The notes: a model not told the origin generated them from the sequence alone. Shown: positions 17,076 to 24,798, counted from the first letter of the stretch. The stretch: DNA of 44,564 bases from a virus (IMGVR_UViG_3300030090_004789:1-44564), one strand, 5' to 3'. Translations and numbers: made by a program.

Positions 17076-18682
17076 ACAGCAAACTTATCAGTGTAAGTGT
17101 TTTTAGGCTCTTTTTTAAATAGGTTCTCTACCGTAAAAGCATCAGGTTGTCCAAATATAGGGTCTGACCAGTGTCTAAACGAGATAGAACCAGGCAGTTG
17201 AAATATCATAGCTGCCGAATCAACCAGGTCGTCTTTACCTTCATAATTAGGCGTAAGCATTTCCATTTGATCCATTAACTTTGTTAGACTGTGATATATC
17301 TTTACCTTTCCTTGTCTTAACATTGACCCCAAGGTCAAATTAATCCGTTCAAACTTACTTCCTTTAATCGATTTTAACTTTATTGACTCTATGGGTAACT
17401 TCACTTCTTTATTCTGCGCTCTTTCCCATTGTTTCTTTACCATGTCGATAATAACCTGAAGGTTAGCCATAACCCCGAACTCTATACCTATTCTGGCAAA
17501 GTTATACTTCTCGTTCTTCTCCAGTAAAATTCTGGCTATGTCGTCACCCTTTTTCTTCATTCCAAATGACTCTAAGATATATACCCTTGCTATCTTATCT
17601 ACTGCTGCTATGGTTATAGCCGTCTCATCTGAATGAGTACCTACTGTACCGGCAGGGTCAACTGTCATGTAATAGGCATACTCGCCTTTAGGCAGGGTTA
17701 CAAAGGTAGGTTGTGGTGCAGGGAATATCTTGTCTTCGTCCGGTGTGGGGTTTACCATATACTGACAGGAAAACAGATAGCTTCCCATCCTCTTCTTTAA
17801 CCTTTCCAGCATCTTTAACGTGAAGTAGTTATACACAGGTTTACCGTTCTCTACCGCAGGTCTTCTAAACACGTTATCGTAAATACCATCGTTTTCTATG
17901 CTTGAATAAAGATCAGAGTAATGGTAAGGTGTACCTGTCATTATCTCCTGTCCACCTGGTTCAAGAATAGCCTGTACATACCCATACCATTCCCTTACTT
18001 TAGCTAATCTCTCGGCGGTTCTAACTACATCATCATCTATAAGGTCATCATAATAGTGAATATCAAAGTGCTTACCTACTACTGTTGATTCTGCACCGTA
18101 AACCTCTATCTGGTTCTCCTGTACCTGTGACCCTTTTTCTCTCCATACTGTCAGTACATCAGCAGTAGACCGTACCCATGCCTGTTCTTTCTTGCCTGGT
18201 AGAGGTACTTGATCAGGGAACAGCTTCTGTATGTTGGGGTGTTGAAACAGTCTTTTAATAGATACGAGCTGGTTCTGTACCAAACCGGTGGTTACTGAAT
18301 AGAACCCTATCCTTATGTTAGGGTCTTTAAGGATATCCTGTACTATCTTTACCTTTACCCAGGCTGATTTAAGGTGACCACGGGGAACGATAATCATTTT
18401 ATCCCCCTTGGAGGACAAAGCGCTACACATCCAGCCGTGAAACTTATCGTCTAACAGATAAAACCACTTACCTCCAGGACGTTTTCTCCTTGCTTCCTTC
18501 ATGCCAAGCACTTCTGATCCAAGAAAGTACAGGTCGGTTAGACACTTCCACCTGGTCCACAACAGCATGGCTTTTTCCATCATATCCCCTGAGTTCTTCC
18601 AGAGATCGTCTACAGGAGTCTTGGGATCTAATCCTAAGTCAATCAGAATGTCTTTTAGTTTGTTTTTATCTTTTGTTGTCAT
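17072..18682 (-). CDS. terL: Terminase large subunit
   Basis: 536 residues. ATPase motifs are visible: Walker A-like PRGHLKSA (residues 100-107), Walker B region HYYDDLIDDD (about 209-218) and a coupling motif MTGTPYHYSDLY (about 248-259). The nuclease half has TVDPAGTVGTHSDETA (about 340-353), IGIEFGV, and KDDLVDSAAM near the C-terminus, giving the acidic triad of the RNase H-like fold. It cuts and pumps DNA into the procapsid. The gene starts a run of overlapping genes that passes through four sugar genes before reaching portal. No clear Shine-Dalgarno precedes the ATG. Confidence 0.93.
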   Translation of the reverse strand: MTTKDKNKLKDILIDLGLDPKTPVDDLWKNSGDMMEKAMLLWTRWKCLTDLYFLGSEVLGMKEARRKRPGGKWFYLLDDKFHGWMCSALSSKGDKMIIVPRGHLKSAWVKVKIVQDILKDPNIRIGFYSVTTGLVQNQLVSIKRLFQHPNIQKLFPDQVPLPGKKEQAWVRSTADVLTVWREKGSQVQENQIEVYGAESTVVGKHFDIHYYDDLIDDDVVRTAERLAKVREWYGYVQAILEPGGQEIMTGTPYHYSDLYSSIENDGIYDNVFRRPAVENGKPVYNYFTLKMLERLKKRMGSYLFSCQYMVNPTPDEDKIFPAPQPTFVTLPKGEYAYYMTVDPAGTVGTHSDETAITIAAVDKIARVYILESFGMKKKGDDIARILLEKNEKYNFARIGIEFGVMANLQVIIDMVKKQWERAQNKEVKLPIESIKLKSIKGSKFERINLTLGSMLRQGKVKIYHSLTKLMDQMEMLTPNYEGKDDLVDSAAMIFQLPGSISFRHWSDPIFGQPDAFTVENLFKKEPKNTYTDKFAV

Positions 18683-18790
18683 AAATAAAATAGGGCGGCA
18701 CGTTTATGTGTTGAGTAAGACATTTTCAGCTACATAATAACCGGATTCTGTTAAAAATTAAGTTAGCACCGCCCTCACCAGCAACGCTGG
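18683..18790 (-). promoter_or_regulatory. Intergenic region with inverted repeats before terL
   Basis: This 108-base gap separates the 2OG oxygenase gene from terL in an otherwise tightly packed operon. On the minus strand, immediately after the oxygenase stop, there is a perfect CCAGC-GTT-GCTGG hairpin. A wider inverted repeat AGGGCGG / CCGCCCT encloses about 63 bases and is followed by a T-rich stretch. A 14-codon frame (MSYSTHKRAALFYL) ends in TGA overlapping the terL ATG. These features suggest a late promoter, RNA processing or attenuation point; no promoter match is convincing. Confidence 0.4.
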
Positions 18791-19636
18791 CTATCCTATT
18801 AAACCACTTCTGCCAAGATTACCACCATAGGGCAATGCTTCCATCGCACCAGTTAAAGTCAGGTCATGTTCAGGGTTCCATACCCTTGCTACCACGGCAA
18901 CTGAATAAACGTCACTGAGGTTCTGGTTTGACCTGTGTACCATACGTCTGTCAAATAGTAACAGATCAGTAGGGTCTGCTTCAACGTCTTCCTGAATATA
19001 GTTCTTTAAAAAGGATTCGGGTATCTCGTATTGTACAAAATGATTAGCCTTATTCTCGCTATCCTTGTTAAAACCCTTGTAATCAGCAAACGGAAAGTCC
19101 CTGTTGTGACTGTAAGCCTTGAAAGACATTGAGCCGTTCTCGTAGTTTTTTTTATTAAATACAGGAAACCATATGTTTAAAAAGTTCCTTCTCTTCGGGT
19201 AATAGTGTGCTTCTGAATGCCACTTATACAGTAGCCTGTCGGTGTGGGGACGGTTAACAAATAAAGCAGGACCGTTTACCAGCAGGTTTTCCTTAGCGCA
19301 TTTTAACTCTTGCTGGCAGGTGTCCAGAAACTTATCGTTAAATATCTTGCGTATTTGCGGTACATGGGGAAGCATGGACTGTACCTGGTACAACGCTTCC
19401 TTGTCATCCTTTTCCATCATTTCATAAATAGCACAGAACACTGCAAACGGTTCCTTGTCTTCCAACTGGTCAACCTGACTACGGTAAACGTCTATTTTCC
19501 TTGCTTGTAGTTTATAGATAGCAACTACAGCTTCCTCAAACTCCCTGATCTCTTCTTCGGTAAAGAAGCCACGGTAGTGTTTAAATCCCTGTTTATCGTC
19601 AGGGTCGTTAATCTTGGGGTATATTCTATTAGGCAT
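18791..19636 (-). CDS. Phytanoyl-CoA dioxygenase-like 2OG-Fe(II) oxygenase
   Basis: 281 residues. Iron and cosubstrate residues of the PhyH group are in place: WHSEAHYYP gives the His-x-Glu pair (H140, E142), MVHRSNQN gives the distal His (H234), and VVARVW gives the Arg (R251) that holds 2-oxoglutarate. Such enzymes hydroxylate small molecules or sugar- and lipid-linked groups and also occur in some cyanophages. The gene lies just upstream of terL and the sugar genes and overlaps the next gene upstream by 8 bases. A role in tailoring the phage-made sugar is possible; the substrate is unknown. Confidence 0.75.
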   Translation of the reverse strand: MPNRIYPKINDPDDKQGFKHYRGFFTEEEIREFEEAVVAIYKLQARKIDVYRSQVDQLEDKEPFAVFCAIYEMMEKDDKEALYQVQSMLPHVPQIRKIFNDKFLDTCQQELKCAKENLLVNGPALFVNRPHTDRLLYKWHSEAHYYPKRRNFLNIWFPVFNKKNYENGSMSFKAYSHNRDFPFADYKGFNKDSENKANHFVQYEIPESFLKNYIQEDVEADPTDLLLFDRRMVHRSNQNLSDVYSVAVVARVWNPEHDLTLTGAMEALPYGGNLGRSGLIG

Positions 19637-20105
19637 TATTCATATCCAGCAGCTTGCGTTCCACTATTTCGTTTCTTGGTCTAAAGGTTCTTATTTTATC
19701 AATAGCTATTAACTGGGAATGGAACTCCTGCGCCATTGAGTTCATGGCATCTCTTTCTGCGGTACGTTCTTCAAGTTGTCCTTCCAGTTCCATTGCCCTG
19801 CCTTTCCACCATTTAATGGTATCCCTGGTTTTCCAGTGGAGTTTTTCCATTGCCCGATTAAGGGAATCCCTGTTTCTTACCGTCCTCCCTATTATATAGG
19901 CGAATAACGACAGTAAAAACAAGCCTGAGATACCCCACAAATACCACAAAGGCGGTACCTGGATTAACAGGTAGCGTAATCGCCCTATAGAAGGCCCAGG
20001 AATAAGAAAATGTACGTCAGTGATATAAAACCACCCAAAAGCCAACAAAGCTCCACAGAGAGCCGTTATGAGCGTCACAGACACCCTTTTAATTATAGTC
20101 CCCAT
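19629..20105 (-). CDS. Membrane protein with two TM segments and a coiled coil
   Basis: 158 residues. Two hydrophobic segments, about residues 9-29 (VTLITALCGALLAFGWFYI) and 50-73 (PPLWYLWGISGLFLLSLFAYIIG), are followed by a long charged helix with Glu, Arg and Lys (about 78-130, including MELEGQLEERTAERDAM). The layout suits an inner-membrane anchor with a cytoplasmic or periplasmic coiled coil. Near a signal-bearing protein and a holin-like protein it might take part in lysis or superinfection exclusion. No family is recognised. It overlaps its neighbours by 8 and 13 bases. Confidence 0.65.
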   Translation of the reverse strand: MGTIIKRVSVTLITALCGALLAFGWFYITDVHFLIPGPSIGRLRYLLIQVPPLWYLWGISGLFLLSLFAYIIGRTVRNRDSLNRAMEKLHWKTRDTIKWWKGRAMELEGQLEERTAERDAMNSMAQEFHSQLIAIDKIRTFRPRNEIVERKLLDMNNA

Positions 20106-20290
20106 CTTGTCTCCTCGTCTAACTTGATAAGTCTGCGTTCAGCAGGTAATTCAGGTTTATCGGCAATAGCTTTTTCGTAATGGTTCCAGCATAAGTTGTG
20201 TCCCTGGTAGCGGTGAATGGCATATCTTTCACATAGCTCACAATGCAATACAAAAGAGCGTGGATCGTGGGTATCGTGGAGCTTACTCAT
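20093..20290 (-). CDS. Small zinc-finger-like protein
   Basis: 65 residues with HCELCERYAIHRYQGHNLCWNHY in the middle, a Cys-x2-Cys plus Cys/His arrangement that could bind one zinc ion. It overlaps the membrane protein gene by 13 bases and the upstream gene by 8, so it belongs to the same message. Function unknown; small single-finger proteins of this kind are common in phage accessory positions. Confidence 0.6.
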   Translation of the reverse strand: MSKLHDTHDPRSFVLHCELCERYAIHRYQGHNLCWNHYEKAIADKPELPAERRLIKLDEETRWGL

Positions 20291-20684
20291 CTATTTTTAT
20301 CAGGTTAACCCCTGTTACCCCTAAATCCACGAACAAATAGCCCTTTTTATAGAGAATGCGGTCTTCTGCTTCACTATAACGGTGGTCAATGTAATATCTG
20401 CCCAACGGAATCCATTTATAGCTTTCATCCGGACGGGCAAGAATTCTACCGCCTCTGGCGGCGTACTCAAGGTACGATGTCTCTTCTCCTCTAATACGGG
20501 TAGTCCAAAAACCGTCCTTCCTTATCCACCACACATCAGGTTCAGGGTCCTCTATATTATAAAAAGACCACGTTACCTGTAATTCAGGGATAGCAGTCCA
20601 GGTTCCCTCCAGCCGTTCATCAGTAGCAATAGGCTGTATTGCCATCATAAATAGAAAGCCATAACCGGATAGTTTTTCCAACAT
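20283..20684 (-). CDS. Secreted hypothetical protein
   Basis: 133 residues from the ATG at 20684, chosen because GGAGGAG lies just before it; a first ATG at 20696 would add MEEY and has a poorer ribosome site. The N-terminus LEKLSGYGFLFMMAIQPIATDE looks like a short signal peptide, though its hydrophobic core is weak. The rest is beta-rich with many Trp and Tyr (EGTWTAIPELQVTWSFY, WWIRKDGFWTTRI), like a small lipocalin-style or periplasmic barrel. No family recognised. It starts the minus-strand group that leads to terL, opposite a divergent plus-strand gene. Confidence 0.55.
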   Translation of the reverse strand: MLEKLSGYGFLFMMAIQPIATDERLEGTWTAIPELQVTWSFYNIEDPEPDVWWIRKDGFWTTRIRGEETSYLEYAARGGRILARPDESYKWIPLGRYYIDHRYSEAEDRILYKKGYLFVDLGVTGVNLIKIDE

Positions 20685-20752
20685 GTACTCCTCCATCCCT
20701 TTACGTTAGCAAATGTATTGCATGAAGGGCAATACTTAAAGTAGAATAAACT

Positions 20753-20944
20753 ATGACTGAAACCAGTAAGTGGAAACCTGTGGCTAGGTGGATAGTAGGT
20801 ATTATTGTCGCTACTTTATTCTCGGCGGCTACCGTAATAGTCCTTTTAGGTGAAGACAGAGAACTAAGACTCCTTATATTAGGCGCACTCATAGGAGCAT
20901 TCACCACGATAGTAGGGTTCTACTTCGGCTCAGCAGAAAAATAA
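20753..20944 (+). CDS. Two-TM small membrane protein, candidate holin
   Basis: 63 residues. Short charged ends flank two hydrophobic segments: about 12-31 (WIVGIIVATLFSAATVIVLL) and 40-58 (LLILGALIGAFTTIVGFYFG). Ends are TETSKWKPVAR and GSAEK. Size and topology fit a class II holin, and the ALIGAFTTIVGFYFGS ending recurs in small phage membrane proteins. It is on the plus strand, alone among minus-strand genes, with a possible promoter just upstream (TTGCAT at about 20718, TAGAAT at about 20741). A minus-strand frame also crosses here but has no supporting features. Confidence 0.6.
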   Translation: MTETSKWKPVARWIVGIIVATLFSAATVIVLLGEDRELRLLILGALIGAFTTIVGFYFGSAEK

Positions 20945-20978
20945 CCCCAAGTGTAATACAGCATTAGACCCATAATCC

Positions 20979-21049
20979 ACCAGGTAAGTGTGGGAGTGGG
21001 ACTCTATTCGATCGCGGGCGGAGGATAACCCCCACACCCTATAACCTGC
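20979..21049. other. Structured noncoding segment next to terS
   Basis: The 157 bases between the holin-like gene and terS have no convincing gene. Bases 20988-20994 (GTGTGGG) pair perfectly with 21031-21037 (CCCACAC). An outer CAGGT (20981-20985) pairs with ACCTG (21044-21048). The loop of about 36 bases is G-rich. It lacks the T-arm and anticodon pattern of a tRNA and has no T-run for termination. It could be a small RNA or, given the adjacent small terminase gene, a packaging recognition site. Confidence 0.4.
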
Positions 21050-21101
21050 CCTGGTTGGGCTGTCAGCGTGCCTACAATCAATCCTACAGATTTAACGGTG
21101 T

Positions 21102-21593
21102 CTACTTACTACTATCATCTAGTAGTCGTGAACTATGCTTTTTAAGCCATCTGCTCATGCTTTCATGAACTAATGATACTTGTGCGTCTGCTTTTGCGTA
21201 GTCTCCCGATAGTCGGTTGATCATGTCTAATGCTTTTAGTTGTATAGTTGGGTCATGCTTGCTAACGCTAGAAATGGTATTGCCTTCTGAATCTGTAGCA
21301 ACTGTTTTACTGGTGGGCGCTTTGATTATGTTAGCTAATAGCTGAACTCTCGATCTGATTTCTAAGGACGTATCTTTCAATGCCTGTCTTAGTTCGTTAG
21401 ATAGTTGCGAATTAGTATCATTTAACATTCTTGACACTTTGGTCTTGCTACTACTTTCCTTTATATGGGGATATGCTGAGATAGCGCTCCTGGTTTGATT
21501 GCCAAATGTTGGGGAGTTTGGATCTATAAAGTTAGTTATAAACTTTGATCTACTTTCTTTCTCTCTAGGGTTATCTGGTTTTACGTTAGCCAT
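21102..21593 (-). CDS. Terminase small subunit-like
   Basis: 163 residues. The N-terminal half reads as a helix-turn-helix small terminase (SKFITNFIDPNSPTFGNQTRSAISAYP, then SKTKVSRMLND), followed by helices with IRSRVQLLANIIKAP and LKALDMINRLSGDYAKA, the usual oligomerisation part of phage small terminases. It would recognise the packaging start and regulate the large subunit. It is separated from terL by about 2.4 kb of small genes. It heads the leftward transcription unit and faces the rightward AT-rich block across an 84-base gap. Confidence 0.65.
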   Translation of the reverse strand: MANVKPDNPREKESRSKFITNFIDPNSPTFGNQTRSAISAYPHIKESSSKTKVSRMLNDTNSQLSNELRQALKDTSLEIRSRVQLLANIIKAPTSKTVATDSEGNTISSVSKHDPTIQLKALDMINRLSGDYAKADAQVSLVHESMSRWLKKHSSRLLDDSSK

Positions 21594-21677
21594 ATGATGG
21601 AAGAATATAGTCCGCCGTCGCCGATCGTGTAAAGTACCAGGATAAACAACCGATAATATTATTAAGGAGCGTATAAA

Positions 21678-21833
21678 ATGAATAATAATAAATTAACCTG
21701 GTCGAACGGTTGGAACGTTAAAGACATAGATAACGCTATTTATTGGAGACAAAAAAGACTAAAAAATTTAGACATAGATAAAATTATTAATACTAGAAAA
21801 ATACCTATTAGACTAATAAATGCTATTGAGTAA
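21678..21833 (+). CDS. Small early hypothetical protein (51 aa)
   Basis: A short gene from ATG at 21678 to TAA at 21831-21833. AAGGAG lies at 21664-21669, eight bases before the start. The protein is Asn/Lys/Ile-rich (NNNKLTWSNGWNVKDIDNAIYWRQKRLKNLDIDKIIN), helical and basic. It is the first gene of the rightward block, facing terS, which suggests early expression and host-directed function. No family recognised. Confidence 0.6.
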   Translation: MNNNKLTWSNGWNVKDIDNAIYWRQKRLKNLDIDKIINTRKIPIRLINAIE

Positions 21834-21887
21834 ACTTAAATACTATGCATAATAATAGATATTAAATAAAAGAGTCCTGGAGGATTT

Positions 21888-22241
21888 ATGCAACAAATAA
21901 AAGTACTGACCTATTCAAAGAAAAATTATAATTATGATACTATAAGCAGAAGTTTTACTAATAAAGCAACTTTTACAGCAGTAGTAAACCTTAATGGTAA
22001 AAGAAAACAATTAACAATTACTTCAAAAGATAAAAAGTACTTTTCCCATTTTGGTAAAGAAGACTTGAGAATTAAAACAATAAAAAAGTTGATTTCTAAA
22101 CATGAGACTTATTGGGGTATTTTTCCTAATTGGACTACTGATAATCCTGATATTACTATTAAAACTGAAGTAAAAAAGTTTAAACATTACATGAATAATA
22201 AAAACTGGAATGTAAAGTTTCATATTATAACACTAAATTAA
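21888..22241 (+). CDS. Basic hypothetical protein of the early block
   Basis: 117 residues, very rich in Lys, Asn, Thr and Ile, behind a strong GGAGG site. The pattern alternates beta strands (QQIKVLTYSKKNYNY, ATFTAVVNLNGKRKQLTITSK) with a helical part (DLRIKTIKKLISKHE). A Trp/Pro segment YWGIFPNWTTDNPDITI follows. An intrinsic terminator follows 20 bases after the stop, so this and the 51-residue gene form one short transcription unit. Base composition is noticeably more AT-rich than in the structural genes. Function unknown. Confidence 0.6.
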   Translation: MQQIKVLTYSKKNYNYDTISRSFTNKATFTAVVNLNGKRKQLTITSKDKKYFSHFGKEDLRIKTIKKLISKHETYWGIFPNWTTDNPDITIKTEVKKFKHYMNNKNWNVKFHIITLN

Positions 22242-22260
22242 TTTAATCAGTTACTAATTA

Positions 22261-22290
22261 AACCCTATCATTAACTTGATAGGGTTTTTT
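22261..22290 (+). terminator. Intrinsic terminator
   Basis: AACCCTATCA (22261-22270) pairs perfectly with TGATAGGGTT (22277-22286) across a 6-base loop, followed by T's (22285-22291). It ends the first rightward transcription unit. Confidence 0.88.
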
Positions 22291-22295
22291 TATGC

Positions 22296-22327
22296 TTGCA
22301 TAGTTATTCTATTTATGAGAATATGAT
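22296..22327 (+). promoter_or_regulatory. Candidate promoter
   Basis: TTGCAT (22296-22301) and TATGAT (22322-22327) are separated by 20 bases, longer than ideal for a sigma70-type promoter. It lies directly after the terminator and just before the ribosome site of the next gene. The surroundings are very AT-rich, so the exact -10 is uncertain. Confidence 0.35.
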
Positions 22328-22351
22328 TATATTATATTTATGGAGGCAAAT

Positions 22352-23215
22352 ATGAATTGTTACGATCTGTTAAAGACAAATAACCATGTAGTGAAAGAGT
22401 CACACAATAAGAAATTAAATAGTAAGCATAGTAAAAACAAGGTTAATGCTACTTTTGCTGATAAAAAGACTTGCCCGACTACTTGTATTCTACATGAAGA
22501 TAATGACGGTGGTTGTTATAATCCCAACGGTTATCGTACCAGGTTGATGAGGAATAGGTTAACTAATGGGGAAACTATCAACCATAAAACTACTAAAACT
22601 GGAGTAGACTTCACACAATATATCAAAGACATTAGAAGTTTACCCGATAATGAATTATTAAGGATTCATGTAGACGGCGACCTTCCAAACGTCGGCGACG
22701 GTCACACCCTAGACGCTGAAAAGTCACTGCTACTAGCTAGCGCAACCAAAAACAAGAAAGCCTATTTATATACTCACTATCCGGTTGAATTAGCAGACTT
22801 TTATAATGATAGTTCGTTAGGTAAAACCGTAGCCGATAGAAAAATTAAAGTTAAAAACAACCGTAGCAAGTACCAGGCAATTATCAAGCATAACCTGGAA
22901 GTATTAACTGCTATGAGTTTAACCGATTCGCTAACCGTCAATCTATCGGCTAACAATTTGGATCATGCGATACGATTAAGAAAAAAGTTTTCTTTACCAG
23001 TTGCAACCGTTGCCCATTCAAAGAATTTCAAAGGTAAACAAGTTAAAAATAATGTAACCTTTATTCAATGTCCAGCAACTATGAAAGATAGTAAAATAGG
23101 TTGTAATAATTGTGGCGGATCTAGGGGCGCATTATGCACTAGAAAAGATAGAAATTATGTTGTTACGTTTCCAGCTCATGGATCGGGTAAAAAATCAATA
23201 GATGCTAATCAATAA
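22352..23215 (+). CDS. Cys-rich phage protein (Gp88-like pattern)
   Basis: 287 residues from the ATG at 22352; the in-frame ATG at 22340 is part of the TTTATGGAGG leader and its use would waste the GGAGG site. Cys motifs: CPTTC and GGCYNPNG near the start, and CPATMKDSKIGCNNCGGSRGALC near the C-terminus, the latter suitable for zinc or an Fe-S cluster. The middle has LRIHVDGDLPNVGDG and a barrel-like alternation (YLYTHYPVELADF, LTVNLSANNLDHAIRLRKKFSLPVATV). This order matches a group of phage proteins of unknown function related in layout to mycobacteriophage Gp88. The last block VTFPAHGSGKKSID is also typical. Biochemical role is not known. Confidence 0.6.
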   Translation: MNCYDLLKTNNHVVKESHNKKLNSKHSKNKVNATFADKKTCPTTCILHEDNDGGCYNPNGYRTRLMRNRLTNGETINHKTTKTGVDFTQYIKDIRSLPDNELLRIHVDGDLPNVGDGHTLDAEKSLLLASATKNKKAYLYTHYPVELADFYNDSSLGKTVADRKIKVKNNRSKYQAIIKHNLEVLTAMSLTDSLTVNLSANNLDHAIRLRKKFSLPVATVAHSKNFKGKQVKNNVTFIQCPATMKDSKIGCNNCGGSRGALCTRKDRNYVVTFPAHGSGKKSIDANQ

Positions 23216-23230
23216 ACCTATCTGAAGATT

Positions 23231-23284
23231 CAAGTTAGTTACTTGATGAAACCCAGGATTGTTCCTGGGTAATAGGAAACTAGA
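23231..23284 (+). ncRNA. Hammerhead-like structured leader lacking stem II
   Basis: Between two plus-strand genes, TTGATGA (23243-23249) runs directly into a perfect hairpin: ACCCAGGA (23251-23258), loop TTGT, TCCTGGGT (23263-23270). This is followed by A and a strand that can pair back (AACT with AGTT, with an internal loop). The order matches the hammerhead at 24799-24851 if that element lost stem II and part of its GAAA. As it stands the catalytic core is incomplete, so this is a structured leader and at most a ribozyme relic. Confidence 0.3.
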
Positions 23285-23294
23285 GGAGTATAAA

Positions 23295-23552
23295 ATGTCA
23301 GCCAAAATAGAAATACCGTTACGATTAGATGAATTAACTTTTGAACAACAATTAAAGATAATTTGGATAGTTAATTCAATTGCGTCCCATCGACATGATG
23401 AAAAAATTGATACTTTTATAAATTCTAAGCTAGAAGAATTTAGACTTAACCTTGATGAAAATATGCATGATTTTGTATTTAAAAAAGATACTGCTAAAAA
23501 GATTACTAATCCCCGTAGTGATTACAGCTTTCCTTATGGAATAAAAAATTAA
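23295..23552 (+). CDS. Small hypothetical protein
   Basis: 85 residues from the ATG at 23295, chosen because GAGGAG lies at 23283-23288; a longer frame starting at 23259 would run through the leader hairpin. The protein is helical and mixed in charge (AKIEIPLRLDELTFEQQLKIIW, then DEKIDTFINSKLEEFRLNLDE). No motif recognised. An intrinsic terminator follows 24 bases after the stop, so it ends the second rightward unit. Confidence 0.6.
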   Translation: MSAKIEIPLRLDELTFEQQLKIIWIVNSIASHRHDEKIDTFINSKLEEFRLNLDENMHDFVFKKDTAKKITNPRSDYSFPYGIKN

Positions 23553-23576
23553 CAGAACGATAAAAGACTAGTTTAC

Positions 23577-23606
23577 TATCCCAGGTTAAATCCTGGGATA
23601 TTTTTT
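23577..23606 (+). terminator. Intrinsic terminator
   Basis: TATCCCAGG (23577-23585) pairs perfectly with CCTGGGATA (23592-23600) around a 6-base loop, followed by six T's. It closes the unit containing the Cys-rich protein and the 85-residue protein. Confidence 0.9.
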
Positions 23607-23624
23607 GCTATTTTTTGCTCAAAA

Positions 23625-23716
23625 TCGACAAACTAAGCAAATAATCGACGAACTAGCGACCAACTAAACAACGGTCGACGAACTAGGCGACGAGCCAAGT
23701 AATCGACGTTCTGAGC
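23625..23716. repeat. Array 1 of TCGACGAACTAAG-like repeats
   Basis: Units start at about 23625 (TCGACAAACTAAG), 23645 (TCGACGAACTAG), 23656 (GCGACCAACTAA), 23675 (TCGACGAACTAGG), 23687 (GCGACGAGCCAAG) and 23703 (TCGACGTTCTGAG). All point the same way. The spacing is irregular, 11-20 bases. The array lies between a terminator and a promoter, in 241 bases without a gene. A closely matching second array occurs at 25211. Best read as binding sites for a phage regulator or a replication initiator (iterons). Confidence 0.6.
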
Positions 23717-23735
23717 TGTTAGATTAACTTAACAC

Positions 23736-23764
23736 TTGCTTAATCCTATTGATGGGTATAGAAT
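23736..23764 (+). promoter_or_regulatory. Sigma70-like promoter
   Basis: TTGCTT (23736-23741) and TAGAAT (23759-23764) are spaced by exactly 17 bases. The gene start is 30 bases downstream and the repeat array ends about 20 bases upstream, as expected for a regulated promoter. Confidence 0.6.
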
Positions 23765-23793
23765 AGAAGAACAATATATTTATGGAGGTAAAT

Positions 23794-24798
23794 ATGAAAT
23801 TCACCAAAAAAGATAGAATAGAAGCTGAGTTTATTATTGAAGGTAATGATGAAACTTACAAAGGTTTTCATTACGACCAATACTGGAACGGCTGGGCATG
23901 TCCCTATTTTACTAAGGAAGTTCGTGATAAATGGATTGCCGACGAAAAAAAGATTTTTCTTGATAAACCAGATGCTACTTTTAGAAAAGAGGACATGGAA
24001 TTTATAGAAGGGTACGAAGGAATAGAACCAGACGAAGAAGGGATTTATTCCTTTGGTTATTCTTTGTGTTGGAGAATAGCAGACGATAAATATAAAAAGT
24101 CCATTCTCTCAGATTTGCTACACGATGGATGGACTACCGCAGGTAATTTAATACCAAAGTGGATAGCAAAATTGGCAACCGAAAACAAGAATGACCTAGT
24201 AAATAAAAAAGTTACGTTTTTATCACCATTAAATTTAATGATAGATAGGACTGAGCTTAACGTTGAAAATTTATCTGGTGCTATATCTAGCATAGAATAC
24301 CAAAACGACGACCTTCCTCTTATATGGATAAAACTTGATAAAAAATATCCCATTTTAGATGAATGGAAGAACTGCATTGTATTAGAACCCTATGGTAATG
24401 ACGATGATGAAGGTAAAGTTTCATCGGCAATAGTAGATATTTTAACTCAATCCGAAACGATAACTACACTATGGGACATGAAATTAAAAGAGGGCGATAG
24501 AGTAAAATTCATAGATGACGTTGTCGCCTATTTTGACCGTTGGACTCCCCTAAAACTCAAAGGACTAAAGGGGACTGTTACTATCGTAGATGATGCTACT
24601 ATAGAAGATGGAAAAAGAATGGAAAGTCGAGGACGAATGCAAGATTTACTATTATGGATCAAATTAGATAAATACAACGAAATTTTGGACGATTGGAATA
24701 ACGAGGTTTCTTTGAGCTGTGCAGATGGCGATCACTTTGAACCACTGATAAAAGACGTTTGGGAAAATAACCAGAAGATTCTTAAAATCATAAGCTAG
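23794..24798 (+). CDS. Hypothetical protein with duplicated domain
   Basis: 334 residues from the ATG at 23794, preferred over the ATG at 23782 because GGAGG lies between them. It contains two related segments: DLVNKKVTFLSPLNLMIDRTELNVENLSGAISS...LIWIKLDKKYPILDEWKN and EGDRVKFIDDV...LKLKGLKGTVTIVD...LLLWIKLDKYNEILDDWNNEV. The shared core is LWIKLDK-x-x-x-ILD-x-WN, a small beta-barrel-like unit (KOW/SH3-like, by appearance). N-terminal residues (FHYDQYWNGWACPYFTKEV) are Trp/Tyr-rich. Function unknown. Its stop codon abuts the hammerhead element. Confidence 0.65.
   Translation: MKFTKKDRIEAEFIIEGNDETYKGFHYDQYWNGWACPYFTKEVRDKWIADEKKIFLDKPDATFRKEDMEFIEGYEGIEPDEEGIYSFGYSLCWRIADDKYKKSILSDLLHDGWTTAGNLIPKWIAKLATENKNDLVNKKVTFLSPLNLMIDRTELNVENLSGAISSIEYQNDDLPLIWIKLDKKYPILDEWKNCIVLEPYGNDDDEGKVSSAIVDILTQSETITTLWDMKLKEGDRVKFIDDVVAYFDRWTPLKLKGLKGTVTIVDDATIEDGKRMESRGRMQDLLLWIKLDKYNEILDDWNNEVSLSCADGDHFEPLIKDVWENNQKILKIIS

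Noticed and set aside
18683-18790. 14-codon leader peptide before terL as a gene
   Set aside because: The frame has no ribosome site and is too short to support beyond its overlap with the terL start; it is mentioned only in the regulatory entry.
20701-20907. Minus-strand 68-codon frame opposite the holin-like gene
   Set aside because: It mirrors the plus-strand membrane gene, has no ribosome site and no recognisable features; the plus-strand frame explains the region better.
20979-21049. tRNA-like fold near terS
   Set aside because: There is no T-arm sequence, no anticodon arm of five pairs and no proper spacing, so it is reported only as a structured segment.
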